This document shows, one piece after another, positions 8,618 through 17,123 of a stretch of 36,687 bases of DNA. Each line of letters starts with the position of its first letter. Positions within the stretch are counted from its first letter, which is position 1. A program made the translations under genes and the position numbers. The notes under the pieces are model-generated. The model saw nothing but the letters and a program-made list of their open reading frames with translations, did not search any database and was not told the origin of the DNA. The DNA comes from Desulfobacterales bacterium (GTDB lineage: Bacteria > Desulfobacterota > Desulfobacteria > Desulfobacterales > JAHEIW01), in NCBI GenBank assembly GCA_030145015.1, contig JAQYWI010000038.1, positions 1 through 36,687 on the forward strand, written 5' to 3'.

Positions 8618-9505
8618 TTACCGCGGTCTAAACTTCTGCCGCCAAGTGAGGTACCTAACCAAAGCCTGATCCAGACCGACTGAGGTGTCGAATAAGGAAT
8701 AGTCAATTTGATGCGAGACGCAGGCCTGACGATATCTGTCCATAAGCGATCGCAGGGCCCTGAGATAGGCCGGCCGAATGGCCTGAGGATCAGCCAGGAG
8801 TCTCAAATCCGCCTCCATATCCTGGAACAGACAGGGCTCTTTAAAGGGAAATTCCAATTCCTCGCGATCCATGAGGTGAAAAACAATAACCTCGCTTCCT
8901 CTGGCTCGTAATTGTTTTAAGCCTTTGGCGACCTCCTGCGGTTCATCGAGAAGATCCGAGATTAGAATAATCAACCCCCGTCTTTTCAAAGAGGCCGCCA
9001 GGTCCTGCAAAACGGAGGCGGTCGCGGTTGCTCCCTGCGGCCGCGTGTCTTCCAGCGCTTTCAAAATAGTGAAGAGATGGTCGTGAGCAGCCTTGGGGGG
9101 AATCATCTGTTCAATTTTGTCGGAGAAGGTGATCACCCCGACGGAATCCTGCTGTTTCAGCATCAGCGAGGCCAGCGCGGCGGCCAACACCGAGCCATAA
9201 TCGAACTTGCTCAGCCCGTCGGAGGCGTAACGCATCGAAGCGCTGCAATCCATGACCAGGTAAGCCCGCAGATTCGTCGTTTCGCGATACTCCTTAATAA
9301 AATAACGGTCAAACTTGGCGTAAGCCTTCCAGTCGATATGGCGTGTTTCATCACCCTGGGCGTATCCGCGATGTTCCTCAAATTCAGAGCTAAGCCCCTT
9401 CGCCCGTGAGGAATGAATTCCGACCATCATGCCATCCACCACGAAACGTGACTTCAAATAGAGGGTCTTTACCCCGGCTAAGACTTTAGGGTCGAAATAG
9501 TTCAA
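8618..9505 (-). CDS. DUF58 family protein (VWA-like), TTG start
   Basis: 295 residues if started at TTG 9505. This codon overlaps the MoxR stop (TTGA) and follows GAGGTGGAG, a good ribosome site. The longer open frame to 9724 runs through the MoxR gene and is not credible. DUF58 hallmarks are present: EFEEHRGYAQGDETRHIDWK (41-60), then the VWA-like core with DCSAS (86-90) and ILISDLLDE. DUF58 proteins are the standard partner of MoxR ATPases and are thought to bring substrates or VWA partners to them in the cytoplasm. Confidence 0.88.
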   Translation of the reverse strand: MNYFDPKVLAGVKTLYLKSRFVVDGMMVGIHSSRAKGLSSEFEEHRGYAQGDETRHIDWKAYAKFDRYFIKEYRETTNLRAYLVMDCSASMRYASDGLSKFDYGSVLAAALASLMLKQQDSVGVITFSDKIEQMIPPKAAHDHLFTILKALEDTRPQGATATASVLQDLAASLKRRGLIILISDLLDEPQEVAKGLKQLRARGSEVIVFHLMDREELEFPFKEPCLFQDMEADLRLLADPQAIRPAYLRALRSLMDRYRQACVSHQIDYSLFDTSVGLDQALVRYLTWRQKFRPR

Positions 9506-10515
9506 GGCTCCACCTCTTGTAAAAGCCGGTCGATGACATCCAGTGAGGAGATCCCTTCTGCCTGTGCTTTGAAGTTGGTGATAATTCGATGCCGCAAAAT
9601 GGAGGGCACCACAGCTCTTATGTCTTCCGTAGAAGCAACATAGCGTCCATCCATCACAGCCCTCGCTTTGGCTGCCAGGACGAAGAACTGCGAGGCCCGG
9701 GGGCCGGCGCCCCACTCCGTCCATTCTTTAACGAACGGCAGGGCTTCGGCTTCTTGCGGGCGTGAGGCGCGCACCAATTTCACCGCATACCCGATGACAT
9801 GTGAAGAGGCGGGCACCTTTCTGACAAGTTCCTGCAGCTTTAGAATCTTATCGGCGCGGATGACCTTGTTGAGCACAGGCTGCTGGGAGCTCGTCGTCGA
9901 AGCGACGATCTCCGTCTCTTGATCATAGCTCGGATAGTTGATCTCAATATTGAACATAAACCTGTCAAGCTGAGCCTCGGGCAGAGGATAGGTCCCCTCC
10001 TGTTCGATGGGGTTCTGGGTGGCCAGAACAAAGAACGGCAGATCGAGGGGATGGGTTACGCCCCCGGCCGTCACCTTGTATTCCTGCATGGCCTGAAGCA
10101 GCGCCGCCTGCGTCTTGGGTGGTGTCCGATTGATCTCGTCCGCCAGAAGTATATTCGCAAAAATCGGACCTTTGATGAAACGAAACGTGCGTTGCTTGCT
10201 GCTGACCTCCTCCTCGAGGACATCGGTGCCCGTGATATCAGAAGGCATCAGGTCGGGTGTAAACTGGACCCGTTTGAATTTAAGTTCCATAATGCCTGCC
10301 AGGGTTGAAATCAACAGCGTTTTGGCCAGGCCGGGGACACCGACAAGCAGGCAGTGACCTCGGCAGAAAAGGGCGATTAAGATCTCGGCGATCACCTTGT
10401 CCTGCCCCACGATGACTTTCTTGATCTCCGAAATGATTTCAAACTTTTTCCTGCCCATCTCTTCCGCCCGGGCGAGGTCTGCATCCGATAATTGATTCCC
10501 ATTGGTCGCTTCCAT
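9502..10515 (-). CDS. MoxR-family AAA+ ATPase
   Basis: 337 residues from ATG 10515, preceded by GGTGAGG. A GTG four codons earlier (10527) overlaps the upstream stop and is the alternative. Walker A is GVPGLAKT (59-66), Walker B is LLADE (123-127) followed by NRTPPKTQAALLQAMQE, and sensor 1 is LATQNP. These features and the length define a MoxR ATPase. MoxR proteins remodel or activate partner proteins, often metal-containing or envelope complexes, together with VWA proteins. Here it sits mid-operon between the peptidase and DUF58 genes with four-base-type overlaps. Confidence 0.93.
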   Translation of the reverse strand: MEATNGNQLSDADLARAEEMGRKKFEIISEIKKVIVGQDKVIAEILIALFCRGHCLLVGVPGLAKTLLISTLAGIMELKFKRVQFTPDLMPSDITGTDVLEEEVSSKQRTFRFIKGPIFANILLADEINRTPPKTQAALLQAMQEYKVTAGGVTHPLDLPFFVLATQNPIEQEGTYPLPEAQLDRFMFNIEINYPSYDQETEIVASTTSSQQPVLNKVIRADKILKLQELVRKVPASSHVIGYAVKLVRASRPQEAEALPFVKEWTEWGAGPRASQFFVLAAKARAVMDGRYVASTEDIRAVVPSILRHRIITNFKAQAEGISSLDVIDRLLQEVEP

Positions 10516-10523
10516 TGATTTCC

Positions 10524-12098
10524 TCACCTTCTAAGCCTGTGGGCAATGTCTCTTTCCTGCGCGGAGCCAACGTTGTCTCCGAGCATTGCGCTGGCATTGG
10601 CCAATCCGACATGTACATCAGGGTTGAATGGATTGATCTGTATGGCTTCCTCAAATGCCGCTTTGGCCTTCTTGAAATCTTTCAGTTTCAAATAGAACTG
10701 GCCGAGTTGGGTGTAGGGCGTGGGGTGGTCGGGAGCTAAATCGAGAGTTCGCCTCATCATATCCAATGCCTCTTCATCCCGGCCGAGGTCGATGAGGGCC
10801 GCGGAAAGCCTGTTCATGACGGGCACGGCATACTGCATCTCCGCCAAAGCTCTCCGATATTCAATAACCGCAGCACGCGTGCGTCCTCTCTCTTTCAGTT
10901 TGTCACCAAGATGGGCCCGATTCCGGGCCACCAGAGACTTGATCTCTTGCATGTCCATACGTTCCTCGCTGGCGCTTCCCTCCTTGACCTTGTAGCGCTG
11001 AATTTTCGCACCGGTCATGGGTTTAATCTCTTTGGCGGCCAGATAGGCCTTCCATTTCTCTTCAAATTCAGAAAATTCCAGCCCCATCATTTCCTTGATG
11101 GCTTGACCGGCGCCTTTTGTCTCGGTCCGGGCCATGTGCGCCATGACCTTTTTAAGGCCTTCCTGGCCGATGCTGCTGATGATGAACTCGATGGCGGAGG
11201 CAGCCTGGGCATAGGCAAGCTGAACTTCTTCGGGTGTTTCGAGATGGATTAAGGATGGCTCCATTTTTACGAACTCGATCAGCCGGCTATCTGCCTGGGC
11301 CTGGGCCAGAAGTGTCCGGTAAAGCGGTGAAAGATAAGTGGGACCATTGCGCCAGCGGGTCTCCTCATATTTTGAAAGCCCTTCGTGGAACCATATCGGC
11401 GCTTTATTCGAGGTCAGTTTTACAATAAGGTAGTGCATGTATTCGTGACTGATCGCGTCAAGCCAGCGGTAGCCGTATACCAAAGCTCTGGGCGAGAGAA
11501 ACTGCAACTTGTTGAATTTGGTCAAACCCACTGCTCCGGTTACTTCGATGTCCCGAATAGAGAGCGTAGAGGCGAGGTAAAAGGCCCTTGCATCGGCAAA
11601 TAGCTCAACCCTAACCTTCTCTTTGGATTTAAAGCCGTAATAGCGGGACATGACCGCGTATGTTTTTTCCAGAGCCCCGGTCAGATAATCGACCAGAATG
11701 CCGTCCTGCGCCTCGTTTAGACGTATAATGAAATGAGGTGTTTCGTATTCTTTGTAAGGTGCCAGGACATTGATCGTTTCTTCGATGAACAGAGCGAATC
11801 CCCGGCGTTTTTCGTTCTCGCCTCCTACCTCCATGGATCGTCTTATCAACCGGAGGGATTCGGGGTAGTCGCCGCGGTGAAACGCAATATGGGCTGCAAC
11901 CTCCAAAAGCTCCGGATCCTGCGGCTGTTTCGCAAGCGCCGCCTGGACCAGCGGCCAGATCTCTTCTAAGTCCCAGCTTTCAAGCCGGGCTGCTAATGAC
12001 TGTACCATCTGCGATGACGCCGTGGCCGAGACATACGGCACGATCAAAGCCAGCTGTGTAACCAATACCACTGAGATGAAACCGATGCGTTTTTTCAT
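10524..12098 (-). CDS. Exported HExxH (gluzincin-type) peptidase with TPR repeats
   Basis: 524 residues with a signal peptide (1-25). An N-terminal TPR pair covers 35-95. The central domain resembles the peptidase MA-like group: HEYMH (218-222) supplies two zinc histidines and the Glu, and WFHEG (Glu239) is the likely third ligand, 17 residues on. The C-terminal third (about 390-520) has TPRs (ALDMMRRTLDLAPDHPTPY, AKAAFEEAIQINPFNPDVH). It should be a periplasmic zinc peptidase that holds partners through its TPRs. Its ATG overlaps the DUF4175 stop, so it belongs to the MoxR operon. Confidence 0.82.
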   Translation of the reverse strand: MKKRIGFISVVLVTQLALIVPYVSATASSQMVQSLAARLESWDLEEIWPLVQAALAKQPQDPELLEVAAHIAFHRGDYPESLRLIRRSMEVGGENEKRRGFALFIEETINVLAPYKEYETPHFIIRLNEAQDGILVDYLTGALEKTYAVMSRYYGFKSKEKVRVELFADARAFYLASTLSIRDIEVTGAVGLTKFNKLQFLSPRALVYGYRWLDAISHEYMHYLIVKLTSNKAPIWFHEGLSKYEETRWRNGPTYLSPLYRTLLAQAQADSRLIEFVKMEPSLIHLETPEEVQLAYAQAASAIEFIISSIGQEGLKKVMAHMARTETKGAGQAIKEMMGLEFSEFEEKWKAYLAAKEIKPMTGAKIQRYKVKEGSASEERMDMQEIKSLVARNRAHLGDKLKERGRTRAAVIEYRRALAEMQYAVPVMNRLSAALIDLGRDEEALDMMRRTLDLAPDHPTPYTQLGQFYLKLKDFKKAKAAFEEAIQINPFNPDVHVGLANASAMLGDNVGSAQERDIAHRLRR

Positions 12099-15000
12099 TG
12101 CGTCAAACCTCTAAAATATTGCTCCACTTCTCTACGGTAACGCGAAGGGATGTCTTCTTTGAGGGCTTCCATGACCTTTTCTCTTAGCATTTGAGGCGCT
12201 TTGTAAGCATCTTTGGAGGGTGGATCAAATTCCTCCCTGTCAATGCCGGTATAGCCACGTTCTCGAGGCCTGCTCACATCCGGCTGAGGCAGGGTGGGCA
12301 TGGGGATCCGGGGTCCGTAATACCAGCCGGATCTCGGATCATACCCCCCGGGATAGGCCCATCGATTTCCCTGCATGTGCATCGCCATCTGCCGAGCCAT
12401 TTGCTGCGCCATTTGCTGCATGGCCTGCTGTGATCGGGTCAAGCTTCGGATGGCTTCCTGTTCCGGAGGGATTGCACCGGCAGCGTCTTCGCCATCCAAT
12501 TCTCCCGACGCTGTGCCCATCGAACGCGCCCCTTGCCTGAGGTCGTCAATGATTTCCGTGTCCATGCCCGGGAAGAGCTGGGAGAGCATTTCCAGTTTTT
12601 CTCCCAGACCCGCGGTCCTTTCCCGGAGCTCGTTCTGACGGGAGGAAAGGCCCGGGAATCTTTCCTGGCTGCCTGCCGTCATAACCTCGTTTTGATCGGG
12701 TATCAAAGCCTTCGTCTGCTGCATCAATTGGTCTAAAATCATCCCAACATCCGGCTTGCCCGCAAGCGCTTTCTCCAGACTTTCAACAAGCTGTGAAAGC
12801 CTTTCGATCTGCCCCGCTTCAAGAAGTCTTTCCATTTCCGAAATGGAATCGCGCTCCTCAGAAGTAAGCAGGCCACGCAGCTGCTCAAAGAGCTCATGAA
12901 AACGGGACATCATGCGCTCAAGTCGCTTTTCGGTTTCCGCTTCGATCGAACGCTTCAAGTCTCGATCGACCGCTTCCGTGCCGGCCAGAATTTCTTTTTG
13001 TTCCGCAAGTATTTTCTCCAGCTCGCCGGCCTGACGGGACATCTCCGACTGAAGTCTGCCGGAAGCGCCCATATTTGCTTGAGCCCCGGCCCTGCCCATG
13101 GCAGCCATCATCTCCGAAAGATTTTGCAGCAGCCTCTGGGCGGCTTCAATGGCACCGGCCATATCTCCCGCCATGAGCTTTTTCTGGATCTCCTCGAGGT
13201 CTTTAAAAAAATCCTGGAATTCCAACCCGCTGAGCTCCGGACTGTTGACGAATTCGTCCGGAAGCTGGGTGGCCATCTTACGCATGGCCTCCATGACCTG
13301 TGCGACAAGGTCTTTTAGCTTCTCGAGCTCCTGCAACATGGCCTGGCGAGCCTCCGGTGTTAGAGGCCCCTTGTGTTCACGCAGCGCATCGAGGAGGCGT
13401 CTCTGCCGATTTCTGATTTCACGCGCCACGGCTTCAACTTCATGCATCCTGGTTTTATTGGCTATATTTTCGGCCAGAAGCGCCAATCGCTCCAACTCCT
13501 GGGTGGTCGACTCTTTGGATAGCCGGTCGATCCTTCTATGCAGTGTGACAAGATTCCGCTCCAAGGACTCCAGGTCAAAGCGCTCGATCTTTTCCGTGCC
13601 CATATTTTCAAGATGCTGAGCGACCTTTTCCCTAATGCCGGCGATATCAGCGGCCAGCGCCTTGCGGTCTTTGATGCCTTCCAACTGATCCGCCAAAAGA
13701 TCCAAGAGGGCATCGGCGATCTCCTGAGCCCGTTCCGACTCCCGGGCGGCCAAATCCCTCTCGTCCCTCACGCGCAGGGTCAGTGTCCTTGAATAACCGG
13801 TTTTGGGTCCGGAGACCGAATCGTTGTCCCACACCTCGAGGCGGTAGGCCACACGATCTCCGGGGGTTAACGCCAGGCTGGTCAGATCCCACTTGAAACG
13901 TTCCAGCCCTGCCGAACGATTGTCCTTGAAGCCCTTCAGCGTGACGGACCGCTCCGTTCCGGCCATTTGGAAGATCAATCTGATCGCCGTCAGGCCATAA
14001 TCATCGCTTGCGGAATAAATAAGGGGGAGAATCTCGTTCCCAGTGACTTCAAGTTCTTCTGTAGGGCTGATAATCTCTCCCTGAGGATATTGGTCAGGAA
14101 TCAGATGGATTCTGTACTGGACGGGATTGACATTCTCGAGCCCGAGTTCATCTCTGATGGATAAAAAATAGGTGCCGGGATTAAAAACATATAGGTTACC
14201 TCTGAGATGGTCGCCTTCAACGTTGAGCGGGAGCTGGTTTTTATGATCCAGAATCAGTTTCCCTTCCCTGACCTCTTTTGTTGCCCATGCTTCCAGATTT
14301 ACAACTGTTCCTTTTAGCGCTTCGATGTGACCCTCCTCCTTAATTTCCTCGGGGAGACGCGTGTAGCCGGGAGGGATCAGGGTAAGCTTCATTTTCCCTA
14401 TGTTAGGTGCATCCACCACTCGCGCTTCGTATAGAGCAGAATTGGACCGGTCGCTGAAAGCCTGATATCGGAAAGAGATCTGCGCCGCCTGGATCTTGTG
14501 ACTGAAACTGCCGTTTCCTTCAGAATCCATAGCAAAGTGAACGACCTCGCCATTATCAGGCCAAAACCTCAGCGAAACGCGATCCGGAATGTAACCGGTT
14601 GCCCTGGCTTTAATCACCACCGGAGTTCCGCGCAGCACGATCGAAGGCGCGGGGTCGACGGATATAACCGTTTCCCGCATCGGAAGGACAGACAGAGGAT
14701 CGAAGATAAAAGCCAATGAGCGGCCCGGAAACGAAGGTTCCAGCGCGAAGACTACCGTGAAGGCAAAAAGAAGAGGGATCAGGAGTTTTAGGTGCGGCAA
14801 TGCGCTTCTGAAGTTTACCACCTGTTTTGGATGAATTTTCGAAACCATATCTGCTGTTTTTCGCAGTTGAGCTGTAACCAACTCCCCTGAGATATGATCG
14901 TTTGCCGAGGAACTGCTGATTTGATGGTAAAGAAGAACAGAGTTGGTCAAATCATCTCTCAGCCAGGGGAACTTTTCTTCAATTCCTCTGGCGACACGTA

Positions 15001-15271
15001 AGGTTGAACGCCGGGAAACAATTTTCCAGAGCCCCATCAAAAAGACCCCAAGCAGAGAGATCAAGGCCAGGAGGCAATAGACGAAAGGAAGGTACGAAAA
15101 TATCTCTTTGGTCCCCTGAAGAAAGAGGCTTCCTAAAAGGACGATCAGAAAAAGCGAGGCCAATCTTAGAAGGGATTCAAGAGCGAGAAGGAGTTTTAGG
15201 CGAAAGGCAATTCTTCTGATGACGCTTTCAAGGTGACCATAATAACGATGCAAACCTGTGTCCGGCGACAA
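12095..15271 (-). CDS. DUF4175 large membrane protein, first gene of the MoxR operon, TTG start
   Basis: 1058 residues, starting at TTG 15271 six bases after GGAGG. Helices lie near residues 22-45, 52-75 and 155-170. A beta-rich periplasmic part (175-500) follows, ending in VWDNDSVSGPKTGYS, a DUF4175 signature. A long charged coiled-coil region (510-930) comes next. A Met/Gln tract (MQQMAQQMARQMAMHMQ, about 951-967) leads into a Pro/Gly/Tyr-rich linker. The conserved tail contains REKVMEALKED and a final YFRGL. It probably forms the structural core of the envelope complex served by the MoxR and VWA proteins. Nothing is known of its activity. Confidence 0.85.
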   Translation of the reverse strand: MSPDTGLHRYYGHLESVIRRIAFRLKLLLALESLLRLASLFLIVLLGSLFLQGTKEIFSYLPFVYCLLALISLLGVFLMGLWKIVSRRSTLRVARGIEEKFPWLRDDLTNSVLLYHQISSSSANDHISGELVTAQLRKTADMVSKIHPKQVVNFRSALPHLKLLIPLLFAFTVVFALEPSFPGRSLAFIFDPLSVLPMRETVISVDPAPSIVLRGTPVVIKARATGYIPDRVSLRFWPDNGEVVHFAMDSEGNGSFSHKIQAAQISFRYQAFSDRSNSALYEARVVDAPNIGKMKLTLIPPGYTRLPEEIKEEGHIEALKGTVVNLEAWATKEVREGKLILDHKNQLPLNVEGDHLRGNLYVFNPGTYFLSIRDELGLENVNPVQYRIHLIPDQYPQGEIISPTEELEVTGNEILPLIYSASDDYGLTAIRLIFQMAGTERSVTLKGFKDNRSAGLERFKWDLTSLALTPGDRVAYRLEVWDNDSVSGPKTGYSRTLTLRVRDERDLAARESERAQEIADALLDLLADQLEGIKDRKALAADIAGIREKVAQHLENMGTEKIERFDLESLERNLVTLHRRIDRLSKESTTQELERLALLAENIANKTRMHEVEAVAREIRNRQRRLLDALREHKGPLTPEARQAMLQELEKLKDLVAQVMEAMRKMATQLPDEFVNSPELSGLEFQDFFKDLEEIQKKLMAGDMAGAIEAAQRLLQNLSEMMAAMGRAGAQANMGASGRLQSEMSRQAGELEKILAEQKEILAGTEAVDRDLKRSIEAETEKRLERMMSRFHELFEQLRGLLTSEERDSISEMERLLEAGQIERLSQLVESLEKALAGKPDVGMILDQLMQQTKALIPDQNEVMTAGSQERFPGLSSRQNELRERTAGLGEKLEMLSQLFPGMDTEIIDDLRQGARSMGTASGELDGEDAAGAIPPEQEAIRSLTRSQQAMQQMAQQMARQMAMHMQGNRWAYPGGYDPRSGWYYGPRIPMPTLPQPDVSRPRERGYTGIDREEFDPPSKDAYKAPQMLREKVMEALKEDIPSRYRREVEQYFRGLTQ

Positions 15272-15302
15272 TGTCCGCCTCCAAATTTATGTAAATTCTT
15301 TT

Positions 15303-15397
15303 AGGCGCTTATCCGGAAAGTCCAAGTTACCATAAAAAAAACCCCTGTGGGAGCGGCTCCCACAACCAATACAACTTGTTCTTTCCAGATAACCGGA
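15303..15397 (-). mobile_element. Small dispersed element (MITE-like), short copy
   Basis: Reading the minus strand, this 95-bp segment matches 24300-24431 nearly base for base outside the centre. It starts TCCGGTTATCTGGAAAGAAC and ends TTTCCGGATAAGCGCCT. The ends share the inverted motif TTATCYGGAAAG. The centre is a perfect short hairpin, TGTGGGAGC/GCTCCCACA. It lies between the MoxR operon and miaA. Confidence 0.8.
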
Positions 15398-15561
15398 TTC
15401 TTTTATATAAAGGCATACTGCAAAAATTATACTTTATTAAGAGCAATTATCATTTAAGCTACAGCCTATATTTAACGTGTCAAGTGAAAAAAATCTATAT
15501 TCTAGGGAAATCTTCATTATAATAAATTGCCAGAATTTATCTCAAAAATGCTTTCACAACT
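15398..15561. other. AT-rich spacer downstream of miaA, with a solitary element end
   Basis: No gene is visible. At 15532-15551 AGAATTTATCTCAAAAATGC matches 18 of 20 bases of the left end of the 22830-22976 element. This may be a relic of a second copy. Confidence 0.4.
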
Positions 15562-16497
15562 TCAGACTTCGCCAGCGAATTTTTCTATGATAATCCTTAT
15601 TGCATTTATTTGCCCCGGTTCTTTCCAGATGATTTCAGGGTCTGCGCCAAACCAGGTCAGCTGGCGTTTGGCATAGCGTCGATGATCGCGCTTAAGGGTT
15701 CGCGTGCATTCTTCCCAGGATAGGCGACCCTCGATATAATCAATCATATGCCGGTAGCCGATGGATTGCATGGACTTAAGATCTCTGGCATAGCCTCGCG
15801 CCAGCAGGTTTCTGACCTCATCGACGAATCCGGCAGAGATCATGGCATCGACCCTTGCGTTGATACCCTCATATAAATCTGTGCGATCCATATTCAGGCC
15901 GATTTTTAGAAACCGAAAGGGCTGCTCTAAAAACCCGTGCTCCCGGTGATGCCGGGATATGGGCCTGCCGGTGGTTTCGGCGACCTCAAGGGCTCGAAGG
16001 ATGCGGTAGGTGTCATGGGTGTGCAGCCGCCGGGCGGTTTCAGGGTCCAAACGATCGAGACGGGCGTGCAAATATTCGCTACCATGGACAGCGGCCTCTT
16101 CTTTTAATCTCCTGCGAACATCCGGATCGGATACCTCTGCGTTGAACAGACCGTAGAGGAGCGCCTTAATATAAAGTCCCGTCCCGCCCACCACAAAAGG
16201 CGTGATGTTCTGTTGGTTAAGCGCCAAGATTTTAGCACGGGCAAGACCCGCGTAGCGGGCCGCGTCAAAAGTTTCATCGGGCGCCACGATATCGATCATA
16301 TGATGGGCAACGCGGTTCTGTTCTTCGGCAGTGGGTTTGGCGGTGCCGATATCCATATATTTATAGACCTGCATGGAATCGGCCCCGATGATTTGGCCGT
16401 TAAAATGTTGCGCCAGATCGACGGCGACCGCCGTCTTGCCGATACCGGTGGGACCACAGATAATGATTATTTTGGGTTTTTCAGTCGCAGAACTCAT
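15562..16497 (-). CDS. miaA: tRNA dimethylallyltransferase
   Basis: 311 residues from ATG 16497. An in-frame extension to 16551 lacks a better ribosome site and homologs start near the P-loop. The enzyme puts a dimethylallyl group on A37 of tRNAs that read codons starting with U. Visible hallmarks are the P-loop GPTGIGKT (15-22), GADSMQVYKYMDIGTAKP, VGGTGLYIKAL and the C-terminal RRYAKRQLTWF. It diverges from the flx operon across a 193-bp gap. There is no sign of hfq or mutL, its usual neighbours in other groups. Confidence 0.95.
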   Translation of the reverse strand: MSSATEKPKIIIICGPTGIGKTAVAVDLAQHFNGQIIGADSMQVYKYMDIGTAKPTAEEQNRVAHHMIDIVAPDETFDAARYAGLARAKILALNQQNITPFVVGGTGLYIKALLYGLFNAEVSDPDVRRRLKEEAAVHGSEYLHARLDRLDPETARRLHTHDTYRILRALEVAETTGRPISRHHREHGFLEQPFRFLKIGLNMDRTDLYEGINARVDAMISAGFVDEVRNLLARGYARDLKSMQSIGYRHMIDYIEGRLSWEECTRTLKRDHRRYAKRQLTWFGADPEIIWKEPGQINAIRIIIEKFAGEV

Positions 16498-16564
16498 AAT
16501 CAGAAGATTGCCTAAAATTTGATTGGAACAGGATACACAGCGAAGGGGCAAAAATCAATATTCA

Positions 16565-16593
16565 TTGACAAACGGGCGCCAAGCTTATATTCT
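16565..16593 (+). promoter_or_regulatory. Likely sigma70-type promoter of the flx operon
   Basis: TTGACA (16565-16570), a 17-base spacer, then TATTCT (16588-16593). The -35 is perfect and the -10 matches four of six. It lies about 100 bases before the flxD start, in the gap diverging from miaA. Confidence 0.5.
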
Positions 16594-16628
16594 TCAACGT
16601 TTTTCAATCATTGGACGGCCTGAAATTG

Positions 16629-16644
16629 AAACCGCCGGCGGTTT
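16629..16644 (+). promoter_or_regulatory. Perfect palindrome in the flx leader
   Basis: AAACCGCCGGCGGTTT is a perfect 16-base palindrome followed by two more T. It lies between the putative promoter and the flxD start, so it could be an operator or a weak attenuator. Which of these cannot be decided from sequence. Confidence 0.35.
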
Positions 16645-16690
16645 TTGTGCTGCCGGGTTTTCCAGCAGTCCGATAAAGGAGAATAAAGCC

Positions 16691-17122
16691 ATGTCCGAAT
16701 GGGAACCTAAAATCGTTGCTTTTTTGTGCAACTGGTGCAGCTACGGTGCGGCCGACCTGGCAGGGGTCGGACGGATGGAATATCCATCCAACATACGGGT
16801 GGTTCGAATTCCCTGTACCGGGAGGATGGATCCTAAGTTCTTCCTGGCGGCCCTGCGTGAGGGCGCCGACGGCGTCTGGGTGTCGGGGTGACATCCCGGT
16901 GAATGCCATTACCTGGAAGGTAATTATTACGCACGACGCAAATTTGCCCTCTTTCAAAACCTGATGGAACACATGGGTATTGAATCCGGCCGCCTGCAGT
17001 TTTCGTGGGTCTCATCGGCGGAGGCTACCAAATTCGTCAAGGTGGTTACCGAAGTTACCCAGGCCATCCAGGCGCTGGGGCCCAATAGGAATTTAGTAAA
17101 AACCATACCGAAGGTAGCTTAA
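16691..17122 (+). CDS. flxD: MvhD/FlxD-like electron-transfer subunit, selenoprotein (in-frame TGA = Sec67)
   Basis: 143 residues if the TGA at 16889-16891 is read as selenocysteine. AAGGAG precedes the ATG. Before the [18 protein letters not shown] (11-25) and IPCTGRMDP (40-48). After it, in the same frame, comes [16 protein letters not shown], then [12 protein letters not shown], ending with TAA one base before the next ATG. MvhD proteins normally read GCHPGDCHY here, so the TGA stands exactly where a cluster cysteine belongs. A stem-loop just downstream could be the SECIS. MvhD carries a [2Fe-2S] cluster and passes electrons to HdrA. Annotation software would probably split or truncate this gene. 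Confidence 0.88.
16892..16930 (+). promoter_or_regulatory. Putative bacterial SECIS stem-loop
   Basis: ATTACC (16908-16913), loop TGGAA, GGTAAT (16919-16924) form a clean hairpin. The loop guanines lie about 24 bases after the TGA. Bacterial SECIS elements need a G in the first two loop positions at roughly this distance, inside the reading frame. Both conditions are met. Confidence 0.6.
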
Positions 17123-17123
17123 G

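Noticed and set aside
8611..8706. N-terminal extension of the BatA-like protein
   Set aside because: It runs through the DUF58 coding end and precedes the conserved NPFFLYGL start of the family.
9506..9724. N-terminal extension of the DUF58 protein
   Set aside because: It would overlap the MoxR gene by over 200 bases; the TTG at 9505 with GAGGTGGAG matches the usual family length.
16523..16891. A 122-residue frame ending at the TGA, with a longer N-terminus
   Set aside because: The ATG at 16691 has the ribosome site, and homology continues through the TGA. The short product and the upstream extension are artefacts of reading TGA as stop.
16689..17122. flxD as a nonsense-mutated pseudogene
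   Set aside because: The TGA replaces exactly a conserved Cys, the downstream part is intact and in frame, a SECIS-like hairpin is present, and operon spacing is tight.
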